Shown piece by piece: positions 1 through 5,644 of a stretch of DNA of 5,644 bases. The DNA is from Oligoflexia bacterium (lineage in GTDB: Bacteria > Bdellovibrionota > UBA1018): NCBI GenBank assembly GCA_025352185.1, contig JANXTV010000207.1, forward strand, positions 1 through 5,644, given 5' to 3'. The notes under the pieces were generated by a model that made no database searches, had not been told where the DNA came from, and saw only the letters and a program-made list of their open reading frames with translations. A program made the translations under genes and the position numbers. The first letter of the stretch is position 1, and the number at the start of each line of letters is the position of its first letter.

Positions 1-536
1 CTCGCCCGTGACTCAGAAAGATCCGTGGCAAGTTTTCGCGAGATTTCGTCTTGCTGTTTTAAATCACCTTGGAGTTGAATACCGAATGTTTTTTCACGGG
101 CAACTTCCTGTTGGAGTCGGATCACGTCTTCGGACCGAATAAATTTCGAAGCATGTTGTTCTTCCGAAAGGTGATTAATTTCGGCTTCGAGTCGTGCGGA
201 AGTAGCCGCGAATTCTTCTCGGAGTTTTATCACCCGAGTCTCGGCCTCCGCCCTTCTCGCATCGAGGCGGCGCCCCTCATCGAGATAGATCTGGGCCCGC
301 CGTTTTCCATCGGATTGGAGTACTCGATTTTCCTCTAGTGCACGTTCGAGTGCTTCGGCATTCCGACTCTTATCCACGAGTGCGTGTTTCAGCTCTTCCA
401 ATAATTTCGCGTTCTTCTCGGTCTGCGTATTCAACAACGCCCAAATATCTCGCACGGCGTAATTCATTTCGCCGAGGAGTTTCGAAGGGTCGGGATTCAG
501 TGGGGCCGGTTCTTTACCGGTGAAGGACGCACTCAT
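1..536 (-). CDS. Coiled-coil protein of unknown function, N-terminal part (runs off left edge)
   Basis: Reading the minus strand from an ATG at 536-534 gives 178 open codons to the window edge with no stop, so the C-terminus is missing. The start is MSASFTGKEP followed by a proline-rich stretch to about residue 20. From about residue 36 to the end the chain is almost entirely charged and helical (Glu, Lys, Arg, Gln, Ala, Leu), as in LLEELKHAL, EALERALEENRVL and RLDARRAEAETRVIKLREEF, which fits a long coiled coil. There is no signal peptide or membrane segment, so it is probably cytoplasmic. A purine-rich AAGGGAG lies at 544-538, close to the ATG; if its AAGG part pairs with the ribosome the spacing is 4 bases. 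The next in-frame ATG (codon 24) has no ribosome site. Codon use matches the other genes. It is transcribed divergently from the barrel gene. I do not recognise a family; long coiled coils of this kind occur in scaffold, polarity and sensory proteins, but nothing here picks one. Confidence 0.8.
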   Translation of the reverse strand, partial: MSASFTGKEPAPLNPDPSKLLGEMNYAVRDIWALLNTQTEKNAKLLEELKHALVDKSRNAEALERALEENRVLQSDGKRRAQIYLDEGRRLDARRAEAETRVIKLREEFAATSARLEAEINHLSEEQHASKFIRSEDVIRLQQEVAREKTFGIQLQGDLKQQDEISRKLATDLSESRA

Positions 537-685
537 GCTCCCTTCTATTTTGGCGAAAATCCTCTTCGAGACAACTGGCCGAACCTGCCTAGCTCTTTCC
601 TGATCGTCAAACCGCTGGCGCCGGATTTCGTCAAGGTTTTCGGCCTAAAACTCGATGAGTAAAGGTATGGAAACTGATCTAACGA
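537..685. promoter_or_regulatory. Divergent intergenic region, presumed promoters for both flanking genes
   Basis: This 149-base spacer separates the minus-strand coiled-coil gene from the plus-strand barrel gene, so the promoters of both should lie here or just inside the genes. I could not pick convincing -35 and -10 boxes on either strand. The most AT-rich stretch is around 636-663. The minus frame of the coiled-coil gene stays open through the spacer up to a TAG at 647-645 but offers no ATG, GTG or TTG there. The assignment as regulatory rests on gene orientation only. Confidence 0.4.
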
Positions 686-1747
686 ATGGCGATTAAAGGG
701 AAAATCTTCCTCACTACGATGTTGATTCTCCTTTCGATCACTTCCGGCGCTGCGGATGAACCGAAAAAACCCGCCGAAGAAAAATCGCGAGGCACGAAAG
801 CGTCTTGGGGTGCCGAACTCGTCCGTCGTTCGGTAGCACCCGCGGCAATTCCAGAACTCATCATAAGCGAATCGAAACTCGTCGTTACGCTCGTTCCGAG
901 GGGCGGTAAACTTCGGCCGAGCGTCGAGATCCGCGGATCCTTTAATCGCCCCGGTTGGTCGTTGTCGATCGATCGGTCCCTCCTCCTGCCGCCGCAAAAG
1001 ACCGGAAAACAAAGCTTTTCGGTAGTGGCTTATTTAAACGGTCGTCTCAGCGAAGTGAGCTGGACCGCCCGCGGCCCGAACGGCGAAGTCATTACCGAAC
1101 CGATTTTACTCCTGGCTCCCGACGCCCAGGAATTCCGAATCGCACCGAAGTGGGGAGAACTCATGTTCTTCTCGGGCTACACTTCTCTGAGTTACTTTCA
1201 GACCCAGCTCGACCATTTTAGTTCAAAGAGTATTCTCCTCGCCGGAGAATTTATGAGCACGAAGGGTCGATCGAGATTCGGCCTAGCGGGTGCGGCCCAA
1301 GCAAACGTTTTTAGTTTGAGCGGAACCCCGTCGCAGTATCGCCCGCTCCACCTCGGCGTGAAAGCCGACGTGACGTACGACCTCATGCGAATGTCACCCA
1401 AACGTCTAAGATTTACCCCGCTTTTAGGCGTGAGCTACTCAACGATGTTCTCAAACGGCAGTCCGTTCGGATTTTCGAACCTGGCCGCCGTCGAGATCGG
1501 AACGCTGGCAACCTACGATCTGAAGCCCGGCACGAATCTCGTGGCGGACCTTCGTTACATTCCGATTAAGGGCATTATCGCGCTTGAACAAGCGGAAGTG
1601 GATTTCGGAATCGGTTGGACGAAGCAACTCGAGAATTTCCACCGTGTCCAAATTGACCTGCGTTACTCGAACCTCGCCTATAAACCGAACGAGCCCACTG
1701 TAATTCATAACCGCATCATATCGTTGAGAATTGGCTACAACATTTAG
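686..1747 (+). CDS. Exported outer-membrane beta-barrel protein, family not recognised
   Basis: A complete 353-residue protein. An in-frame TAA at 680-682 lies just before the ATG, so 686 is the earliest possible start; the only nearby purine run (GGAAA, 669-673) is a weak and distant ribosome site. Residues 1-23 form a Sec signal peptide: lysines at 4 and 6, a hydrophobic core about 7-18 (FLTTMLILLSI), and cleavage near SGA-A (20-23). A Lys/Glu-rich linker (25-40) follows. Residues 57-145 are beta-rich with several short strands (KLVVTLV, FSVVAYL, ILLLAP). From about 157 to the end, strands of alternating hydrophobic residues with aromatic girdle residues and turns of Gly, Asn, Pro or Ser recur (FFSGYTSLSYF, HLGVKADVTYDLM, FTPLLGVSYSTMF, LVADLRYIPI, RVQIDLRYSNLAY). 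The last strand, ISLRIGYNI, resembles a barrel's C-terminal strand, although it ends in Ile rather than the common Phe. This suggests a small barrel of roughly eight strands. No catalytic motif is visible. It could be a pore, an assembly partner or an anchor; its lipoprotein neighbour downstream hints at a surface role. Confidence 0.85.
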   Translation: MAIKGKIFLTTMLILLSITSGAADEPKKPAEEKSRGTKASWGAELVRRSVAPAAIPELIISESKLVVTLVPRGGKLRPSVEIRGSFNRPGWSLSIDRSLLLPPQKTGKQSFSVVAYLNGRLSEVSWTARGPNGEVITEPILLLAPDAQEFRIAPKWGELMFFSGYTSLSYFQTQLDHFSSKSILLAGEFMSTKGRSRFGLAGAAQANVFSLSGTPSQYRPLHLGVKADVTYDLMRMSPKRLRFTPLLGVSYSTMFSNGSPFGFSNLAAVEIGTLATYDLKPGTNLVADLRYIPIKGIIALEQAEVDFGIGWTKQLENFHRVQIDLRYSNLAYKPNEPTVIHNRIISLRIGYNI

Positions 1748-1858
1748 GTAAACAACCGATGTATAAGATAATGTATGTACAAGAACTATTTTAGTCAGGT
1801 ATTATTGAGATGTAGGACTCTCAGTTGTTTCAATTGCGGTACGTAATGAGGTCAAACT
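1748..1858. other. Short AT-rich intergenic spacer before the giant lipoprotein gene
   Basis: These 111 bases are visibly richer in A and T than the flanking genes and contain stretches such as TATAAGATAATG (1764-1775) and TATTATTGAG (1799-1808) that could hold a -10 element, but no well-spaced -35 partner was found. A 5-bp stem (TGAGA at 1806-1810 with TCTCA at 1819-1823, 8-base loop) is too short, and lacks a proper T-run, to call a terminator. The spacer is long enough for the lipoprotein gene to have its own promoter, and also short enough for read-through from the barrel gene. Confidence 0.5.
1848..1852 (+). promoter_or_regulatory. Ribosome binding site of the giant lipoprotein gene
   Basis: GAGGT, preceded by T, sits six bases before the ATG at 1859. 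This is a textbook Shine-Dalgarno match and spacing, and it decides the start in favour of 1859 over the internal ATG at 1916 (codon 20). The internal ATG has GAGGG close by (1909-1913), but using it would remove the positively charged segment (RRGR) that the signal peptide needs. Confidence 0.75.
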
Positions 1859-1960
1859 ATGTTTTCACTCAATGATTTTATTCCTATTTTTTCGCTCACG
1901 TTCAGACGAGGGCGAATGCTCATTCTCGGAAGCACTCTCGCGCTGGCCGCTTCGAGCTGC
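1859..1960 (+). other. Lipoprotein signal peptide with long N-region and lipobox
   Basis: This covers codons 1-34. The N-region is unusually long (16 residues before the arginines) and ends in FRRGR. The hydrophobic core MLILGSTLALAA is followed by ASSC, which fits signal peptidase II with Cys34 as +1. The RR pair in a long N-region faintly recalls a Tat signal, but the residues after it (G-R-M-L) do not match the x-F-L-K consensus, so Sec export is more likely. Confidence 0.75.
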
Positions 1961-4900
1961 GTCCCTTCCGAAACCGCACTCCCCTCCGTCACGAATAATA
2001 CGACGAACGTAACGTATTCCGGATTTACCGGACTCGTTGCCGCCGACACCGTGGGTGCGACGAAAGTAAAACTTTCTTGGAATAACTCCTACGATCCAAC
2101 CGTGGTGGCTTATAACGTCTACGACGTTTCCCTCTTCTTTAGCCCGCGTCTTCTGAAAACGATTCCGGCTCCCGCTACCTTCACCACGATCACGAATCTT
2201 TCGAATGCCTCACTCTATTCTTTCCGCGTCCGCGCGTCGAACGATAAGGGTGAGGAAGACACGAATAAAGTCGATATTGGCGCGATTCCTTACAAGGGTG
2301 CGACTTCGGCGGATATCATCAGCAGTACGGTCGTTCGGATTAACTACCCGGATGCGAGTAACGCCGATGAAGTAAATATCTTTTGTAAGGTCCCGGGAGA
2401 TACGACCTACAGCCTTTATAAACGCGTGACGAACGTGAACCTGGTCTCGACGAATTTAACCGGACTGGTCTCCGGAACGATGTACACCTGCCGCGCCGCC
2501 CTCGTGATCGGAACGACGGTAGATAATAATACCGCGACGGTAGAATTCACGCCGATCGGCCAAGCCACTCACCTTGCATTCAGCGTTCAGCCAGGTAGCG
2601 CCGCCGCCGGCGTCACCCTCAGTACCCAACCCGTGATTCAGATTCTGGATGCGAACGAGAACATCGTTACCGCCGGACCGGATTCGAATACGCTCATCAC
2701 CCTTTCCGTAGCCGCAACTTCACCGACCATCGGTACGATCCGGGGGACGATCACTCTGCCCGCCGTTTCGGGCGTGGCGACCTTCTCGGGCCTCTCGTTC
2801 CAGGAAGCGGGAGATAAAATTATCACGGCTACGAAAACGGATACGTCGTCGCAGACGTTCGGTTCGATTGCCCTCTCGGTAGACTCGGGAACTTTCACGA
2901 TTAGTCCGGGGACCGTCTCGCCGATTACCTCTACGATTGCGATCGCTCCAGCCGGTCCCCTCGTCGCGAACGGCAGTGCTTCCTACGCCGTAACGATTAC
3001 CTTAGCCGACCAATACGGAAACTTTATTTCGGGAGTGCGTCCCCAGTTTAGTTCCACGAACTCCGGTGATTCCATCACCCAACCGGCAGCGAACTCAAAC
3101 GCTTCGGGCCAAGCCGCCGGATCAATTTCGACGACCATCGCCGGAATTCGCACCCTCAGTATTTCTTCTCCATCCGGGCTGTCCTCCGTTTCGATTCCCG
3201 CCACCTTCATTCCCGGCCCGGCGACCAAACTCGCGTTCAGCCAGCAACCGACCAACGCCGCCGCGGGCGCAGGCCAGATGGCCGATATTCTCGTTTCGAT
3301 TCAAGATGCCCAAGGAAATACCGTTACGACCGGCGCCGCATCCACGGCGAGTGTAACCCTCGCGATTTTCGTGAATCCGCCCACCGATGGAGTCCTTTCC
3401 GGAACTACCCCCGTCACGGCCGTGGCCGGAGTCGCTACGTTTTCAGGAATGGGACTGAGTAAAACCGGTTCGGGCTATAAATTAGTCGCAAACTCCGCTC
3501 CCCTTTCCGTAGCCTATAGTAACTCATTCAATATTACCTCCGGAGTTGCCGCGAAAATTAAGGTGAACGGACCAGTTTCGGTCATCTCCCACGGATGCAG
3601 CTCCGCCATTACTTTCCAGCTCCAAGACGCGGCCGGGAACCCTTCGAACGCCACGGCTAATACGCCGATCTCGATCTCGGGACTCAGCGGTGCTTCGCTC
3701 TACGCAAGTAGTGCCTGTGCCGGGGCACCCAACGGAGCCACGATTACGTTTACGAGTGGATCAAGCCTTAAAACTTTCTACATGCTCGATAATCTAGCGG
3801 AAACGGTCACCGTTACCGCGACCGATGCTTCAAGCGTTCTCGCGGCGGGATCGAAAGCGATCGCGGTCCTCCCATCCCAGATCAGCTTAACCGGTCCTTC
3901 GACGGTAAAATCGGGATCCTGCTCTACCGCAATTACCATCACGACGGCCGGTTTCGGATCCCCGGGAATTACCGGGCCCGTCTCGGCGAACACGACGGTT
4001 AATCTCAATGGATTTTTCGGCACGGCTGCCACACTCTATTCGGACAGCGCTTGTACGATGGCCGTTTCCCCGACCAGCGTAACTTTACTCGCAGGCACTT
4101 CCACGACGAACCTCTACTTAAAGGATGATGTCGCCGGAGCCCTCAGTATCTCCGTTCTCGATCCCGCGTCTATTATGACGACGACGAGCGCCCCGCAGGT
4201 GATTAACGTCCTCCCGTCTAAGATCGACTTCACTTCGACCGTCACGAGTGTCGTCGCCGGAAAGTGTTCCGCGGCCTTTAACGTAAAATTAAAAGATAAT
4301 GCCGGCAATCTCGTGCCGGCCAGCGCGACGACTCTGCTAAACGTGGTCGGTCTCTCCGGAACCTCCGGAACATTCTTTACCACGACGAACTGCACGGGTA
4401 GCCCGGTGGGTAATACGATCAGTATCCCGCAAAATTCGAGCGCGACTGCCATCTACTTTAAGGACCAGGCGGCCGAAACCCTTTCGATAAAAATCACGGA
4501 TCCCGCCGCGGCTCTGAATGATTCGCAGGTGATTGCGATCGGGGTTTCCCCATCGGCTCTCGCCATCGTCGGCCCGACTCCCGCTTCTTCGAAAACGAAC
4601 GTCTGCGCGGGCCCCTTCACATTGAAGACGCTCGACGGAAATAATAATCCAACCAACGCGATCGTCTCGATCACCGCTAACCTTACGGGTGCGGGTTCGG
4701 GCGGAGCGTTCTACAACGACTCCGAATGTTTAAACCCAATTACCTCGTTTACCTTTACCGCCGGTCAGGGTTCTAAAACTTTTTATATCGTCGGGCTCGC
4801 ACCGACCGCGGTTGGGTCTCCGCGCACTCTAACCGCCACGGATGTGGCGACGGTCGTAACGGCCGGTACTTATAGCTGGGATTTCACGGCGGCGCCGGCT

Positions 4901-5644
4901 TTCGTCGGTACCGATTCTACCCAAAGTTGGTTTCAGACGGGTAAAACTCCGGTTTCCGCCCGACTCGATGGTCCGGCCAGTGTTCAGTCGGTCCACTTCG
5001 ATTCGACTCACCATTATCTTTACGTCGTCGATTACCGAGCGCACCGAATTCTTAAGTATGACTACCAGGCACAGACCTATATCGGTTGGATCGGCGGATG
5101 GACGAGCGCCGGTAATATCGGTCCCGTCGGCAGTAACATTAATGCTTCGTTAAACGCTCAGTGCGTTGCCCTGAGCCCGAATAAAAACGGTTACCAAACT
5201 CCCGGTTGGTGCGTCGGCGGACAGTCGTACGCTAACGGCACGGGAACTTCCGGGATCCTCTATAACCCGATGGGTGTTACCGATGATGGTACTTATATTT
5301 ACGTCGCAAACATGAGCGGCCAGACGATAAATAAATATGACGCCGCAACCGGTACGTTCGTCGGATGGATCGGACGCGTCGGCACGAACACCGCTGGCTC
5401 CGCCCCCGGATCTCTCGCTCTCCAATCGGGAACCGGCATGACGAATACCTGCGCCGCTACTGCTAACGGGACCATGACTCCCGGCTGGTGCCTCGGTGGA
5501 AATATCGGAGCGACTACCGCTTACCAGGGAGACGGCGGGATGTATAACCCACGGGCAGTCGTCTATGCGGCCGCCGCGACCGGAAATTACATCTACGTTT
5601 CCGTCCAAGGAAACATTAACCGTTTCGATGCCGATACCGGAAAG
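1859..5644 (+). CDS. Giant modular surface lipoprotein: FN3, Ig-like, Cys-pair repeats and NHL-like propeller (3' end missing)
   Basis: The frame is open for exactly 1262 codons to the window edge with no stop, so the C-terminus is missing. Residues 1-33 are a lipoprotein signal: RRGR (16-19), hydrophobic core 20-31, lipobox ASSC with Cys34 as the predicted lipidated residue. Val at +2 is not Asp, which in enterobacterial Lol sorting means outer membrane. Next come two FN3-like domains (about 53-143 and 144-232, the second with Cys176 and Cys211), then three bacterial Ig-like domains of the Big_1/invasin type (about 236-345, 346-454, 455-562). Four tandem repeats with one Cys pair each follow (563-1009), then NHL-like propeller blades from about 1031. 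The protein is rich in Thr, Ser, Ala and Gly and has no catalytic motif. This is the domain logic of a surface adhesin or a stalked sensor: a rigid rod holding up a propeller that may bind a ligand. The closest resemblance I know is to large hypothetical lipoproteins of Bdellovibrio-like bacteria. The specific ligand and partner are unknown. Confidence 0.88.
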   Translation, partial: MFSLNDFIPIFSLTFRRGRMLILGSTLALAASSCVPSETALPSVTNNTTNVTYSGFTGLVAADTVGATKVKLSWNNSYDPTVVAYNVYDVSLFFSPRLLKTIPAPATFTTITNLSNASLYSFRVRASNDKGEEDTNKVDIGAIPYKGATSADIISSTVVRINYPDASNADEVNIFCKVPGDTTYSLYKRVTNVNLVSTNLTGLVSGTMYTCRAALVIGTTVDNNTATVEFTPIGQATHLAFSVQPGSAAAGVTLSTQPVIQILDANENIVTAGPDSNTLITLSVAATSPTIGTIRGTITLPAVSGVATFSGLSFQEAGDKIITATKTDTSSQTFGSIALSVDSGTFTISPGTVSPITSTIAIAPAGPLVANGSASYAVTITLADQYGNFISGVRPQFSSTNSGDSITQPAANSNASGQAAGSISTTIAGIRTLSISSPSGLSSVSIPATFIPGPATKLAFSQQPTNAAAGAGQMADILVSIQDAQGNTVTTGAASTASVTLAIFVNPPTDGVLSGTTPVTAVAGVATFSGMGLSKTGSGYKLVANSAPLSVAYSNSFNITSGVAAKIKVNGPVSVISHGCSSAITFQLQDAAGNPSNATANTPISISGLSGASLYASSACAGAPNGATITFTSGSSLKTFYMLDNLAETVTVTATDASSVLAAGSKAIAVLPSQISLTGPSTVKSGSCSTAITITTAGFGSPGITGPVSANTTVNLNGFFGTAATLYSDSACTMAVSPTSVTLLAGTSTTNLYLKDDVAGALSISVLDPASIMTTTSAPQVINVLPSKIDFTSTVTSVVAGKCSAAFNVKLKDNAGNLVPASATTLLNVVGLSGTSGTFFTTTNCTGSPVGNTISIPQNSSATAIYFKDQAAETLSIKITDPAAALNDSQVIAIGVSPSALAIVGPTPASSKTNVCAGPFTLKTLDGNNNPTNAIVSITANLTGAGSGGAFYNDSECLNPITSFTFTAGQGSKTFYIVGLAPTAVGSPRTLTATDVATVVTAGTYSWDFTAAPAFVGTDSTQSWFQTGKTPVSARLDGPASVQSVHFDSTHHYLYVVDYRAHRILKYDYQAQTYIGWIGGWTSAGNIGPVGSNINASLNAQCVALSPNKNGYQTPGWCVGGQSYANGTGTSGILYNPMGVTDDGTYIYVANMSGQTINKYDAATGTFVGWIGRVGTNTAGSAPGSLALQSGTGMTNTCAATANGTMTPGWCLGGNIGATTAYQGDGGMYNPRAVVYAAAATGNYIYVSVQGNINRFDADTGK
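2015..2554 (+). repeat. Two tandem FN3-like domains of the lipoprotein
   Basis: Residues 53-143 show the fibronectin type III pattern: a strand KVKLSWNNS with the core Trp, then VVAYNVYDVS, a threonine-rich linker ending in TNLSNASLYSFRVRASND (the conserved Leu, Tyr and Arg-x-Arg positions of the E and F strands). Residues 144-232 repeat the outline in a more diverged form: VVRINYPDA, EVNIFCKV, LTGLVSGTMYTCRAALV. Cys176 and Cys211 fall on adjacent strands of the second domain and could form a disulfide. Boundaries are approximate. Confidence 0.65.
2564..3544 (+). repeat. Three bacterial Ig-like (Big_1/invasin-type) domains
   Basis: Domains one and three are clearly related: ATHLAFSVQPGSAAAG (residues 236-250) matches ATKLAFSQQPTNAAAG (455-470), QILDANENIVTAG (261-273) matches SIQDAQGNTVTTG (480-492), and GVATFSGLSF (305-314) matches GVATFSGMGL (524-533). 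The middle domain (346-454) is more diverged but keeps the opening strand and LADQYGNFISG (382-392). The signature of a LAF strand, QP turn, DAxGNxVT and GVATFSGL is a widespread bacterial Ig-like repeat in surface proteins, where it acts as a rigid spacer. There are no cysteines in this section. Confidence 0.75.
3545..4885 (+). repeat. Array of four Cys-paired beta repeats (108-114 residues each)
   Basis: Units are about residues 563-670, 671-784, 785-896 and 897-1009. Each has an early Cys after the opening strand (580, 688, 803, 916) and a second Cys 40-44 residues later (620, 732, 845, 957). The second sits in the motif LYSDSAC or its variants LYASSAC, FFTTTNC and FYNDSEC. Each unit then has a conserved strand pattern with a central Tyr (KTFYMLD, TNLYLKD, TAIYFKD, KTFYIVG) and closes with TVTATD, SISVLD, SIKITD or LTATD. 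Units two and three open with LPSQ and LPSK. One disulfide per unit is the natural inference for an exported protein. The copies differ at most positions, so the duplication is old. Confidence 0.8.
4949..5644 (+). repeat. NHL-like beta-propeller blades with Cys-containing inserts (incomplete)
   Basis: Three blade cores are visible: YLYVVDYRAHRILKYD (residues 1053-1068), YIYVANMSGQTINKYD (1146-1161) and YIYVSVQGNINRFDADTG (1244-1261). The first two end in GWIGG or GWIGR (Trp1077 and Trp1170), and the third is cut by the window edge. These match the NHL pattern of a GV or AV strand, a strand with YVxD, then I-x-K-Y/F-D. Between blades lie long inserts containing TPGWCVGG (1114-1121) and TPGWCLGG (1207-1214), each with a preceding cysteine (1102, 1198). 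The spacing between equivalent motifs is exactly 93 residues (279 bases). A closed propeller normally needs about six or seven blades, so several hundred more residues should follow. Confidence 0.75.

Noticed and set aside
69..523. Two plus-strand open frames of 89 and 61 codons opposite the coiled-coil gene
   Set aside because: The minus strand gives one continuous helical protein with matching codon use through the whole stretch. The plus frames have no ribosome site and no protein-like pattern.
655..696. A 13-codon open frame overlapping the start of the barrel gene, as a possible leader peptide
   Set aside because: It has no ribosome site before its ATG and an unremarkable sequence. A frame this short arises readily by chance.
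545..1012. Open frame of 155 codons on the minus strand overlapping the barrel gene start
   Set aside because: It lies opposite the signal peptide and N-terminal half of a convincing plus-strand gene. Its translation is low-complexity and Arg/Phe/Ser-rich with no domain. It also crosses the divergent spacer, where promoters are expected.
1806..1823. Small hairpin TGAGA/TCTCA as a terminator
   Set aside because: The stem is only five base pairs with an eight-base loop, and what follows (GTTGTTTCAATT) is not a clean T-run.
1750..1830. Inverted repeat AAACAAC (1750-1756) and GTTGTTT (1824-1830) flanking the spacer
   Set aside because: Seven base pairs separated by 67 bases is expected by chance in an AT-rich spacer, and no terminator or operator pattern accompanies it.
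4114..4674. Minus-strand open frames of 112 and 73 codons inside the lipoprotein gene
   Set aside because: They run antisense to the Cys-pair repeats. The sense gene seldom uses TTA, CTA or TCA, so the opposite strand lacks stops by default. The hydrophobic Val-rich translations are mirror images of Asn, Asp and Thr codons.
5150..5608. Minus-strand open frame of 152 codons opposite the propeller region
   Set aside because: The sense frame shows clear 93-residue periodic NHL-like motifs. The antisense product has no recognisable pattern and no start signal of quality.

Overview
The window carries parts of three genes and reads like the genome of a Gram-negative (diderm) bacterium with about even base composition. 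One gene encodes a predicted outer-membrane beta-barrel. Another encodes a very large surface-type lipoprotein. Third codon positions favour C and G (many TCG, ACG, CTC and CGA codons). The lipoprotein combines lipobox, Ig-like repeats, Cys-paired repeats and NHL-like blades with GWIG and PGWCxGG motifs. From memory this resembles large hypothetical lipoproteins of predatory or free-living deltaproteobacterial relatives such as Bdellovibrionota. That assignment is an inference with modest confidence; Leptospira-type spirochetes or Myxococcota are alternatives.

Layout. Positions 1-536 (minus strand) hold the N-terminal 178 codons of a soluble, charged coiled-coil protein that continues off the left edge. 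Positions 537-685 are the spacer between it and the divergent gene to its right. Positions 686-1747 (plus) are a complete 353-residue exported protein: a Sec signal peptide, a periplasmic or surface beta-rich part, and a C-terminal half that looks like an outer-membrane beta-barrel. Positions 1748-1858 are a short AT-richer spacer ending in a good ribosome binding site. Positions 1859-5644 (plus) are the first 1262 codons of a giant lipoprotein that runs off the right edge without a stop.

The giant protein is modular: a lipoprotein signal with Cys34 as the probable lipidated residue, two FN3-like domains, three bacterial Ig-like (Big_1/invasin-type) domains, four tandem 108-114 residue repeats each with one Cys pair, and the start of a beta-propeller with NHL-like blades at about 93-residue spacing. 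The blades are separated by loops that each carry two cysteines. The likely picture is a lipid-anchored stalk of beta-sandwich domains presenting a propeller at the cell surface or in the periplasm. The barrel protein just upstream on the same strand could be a functional neighbour, but the sequence does not prove this.

No tRNA, rRNA, CRISPR array, insertion sequence or convincing intrinsic terminator was seen. Numerous open frames opposite the real genes are explained by the rarity of TTA, CTA and TCA codons in the sense strand.
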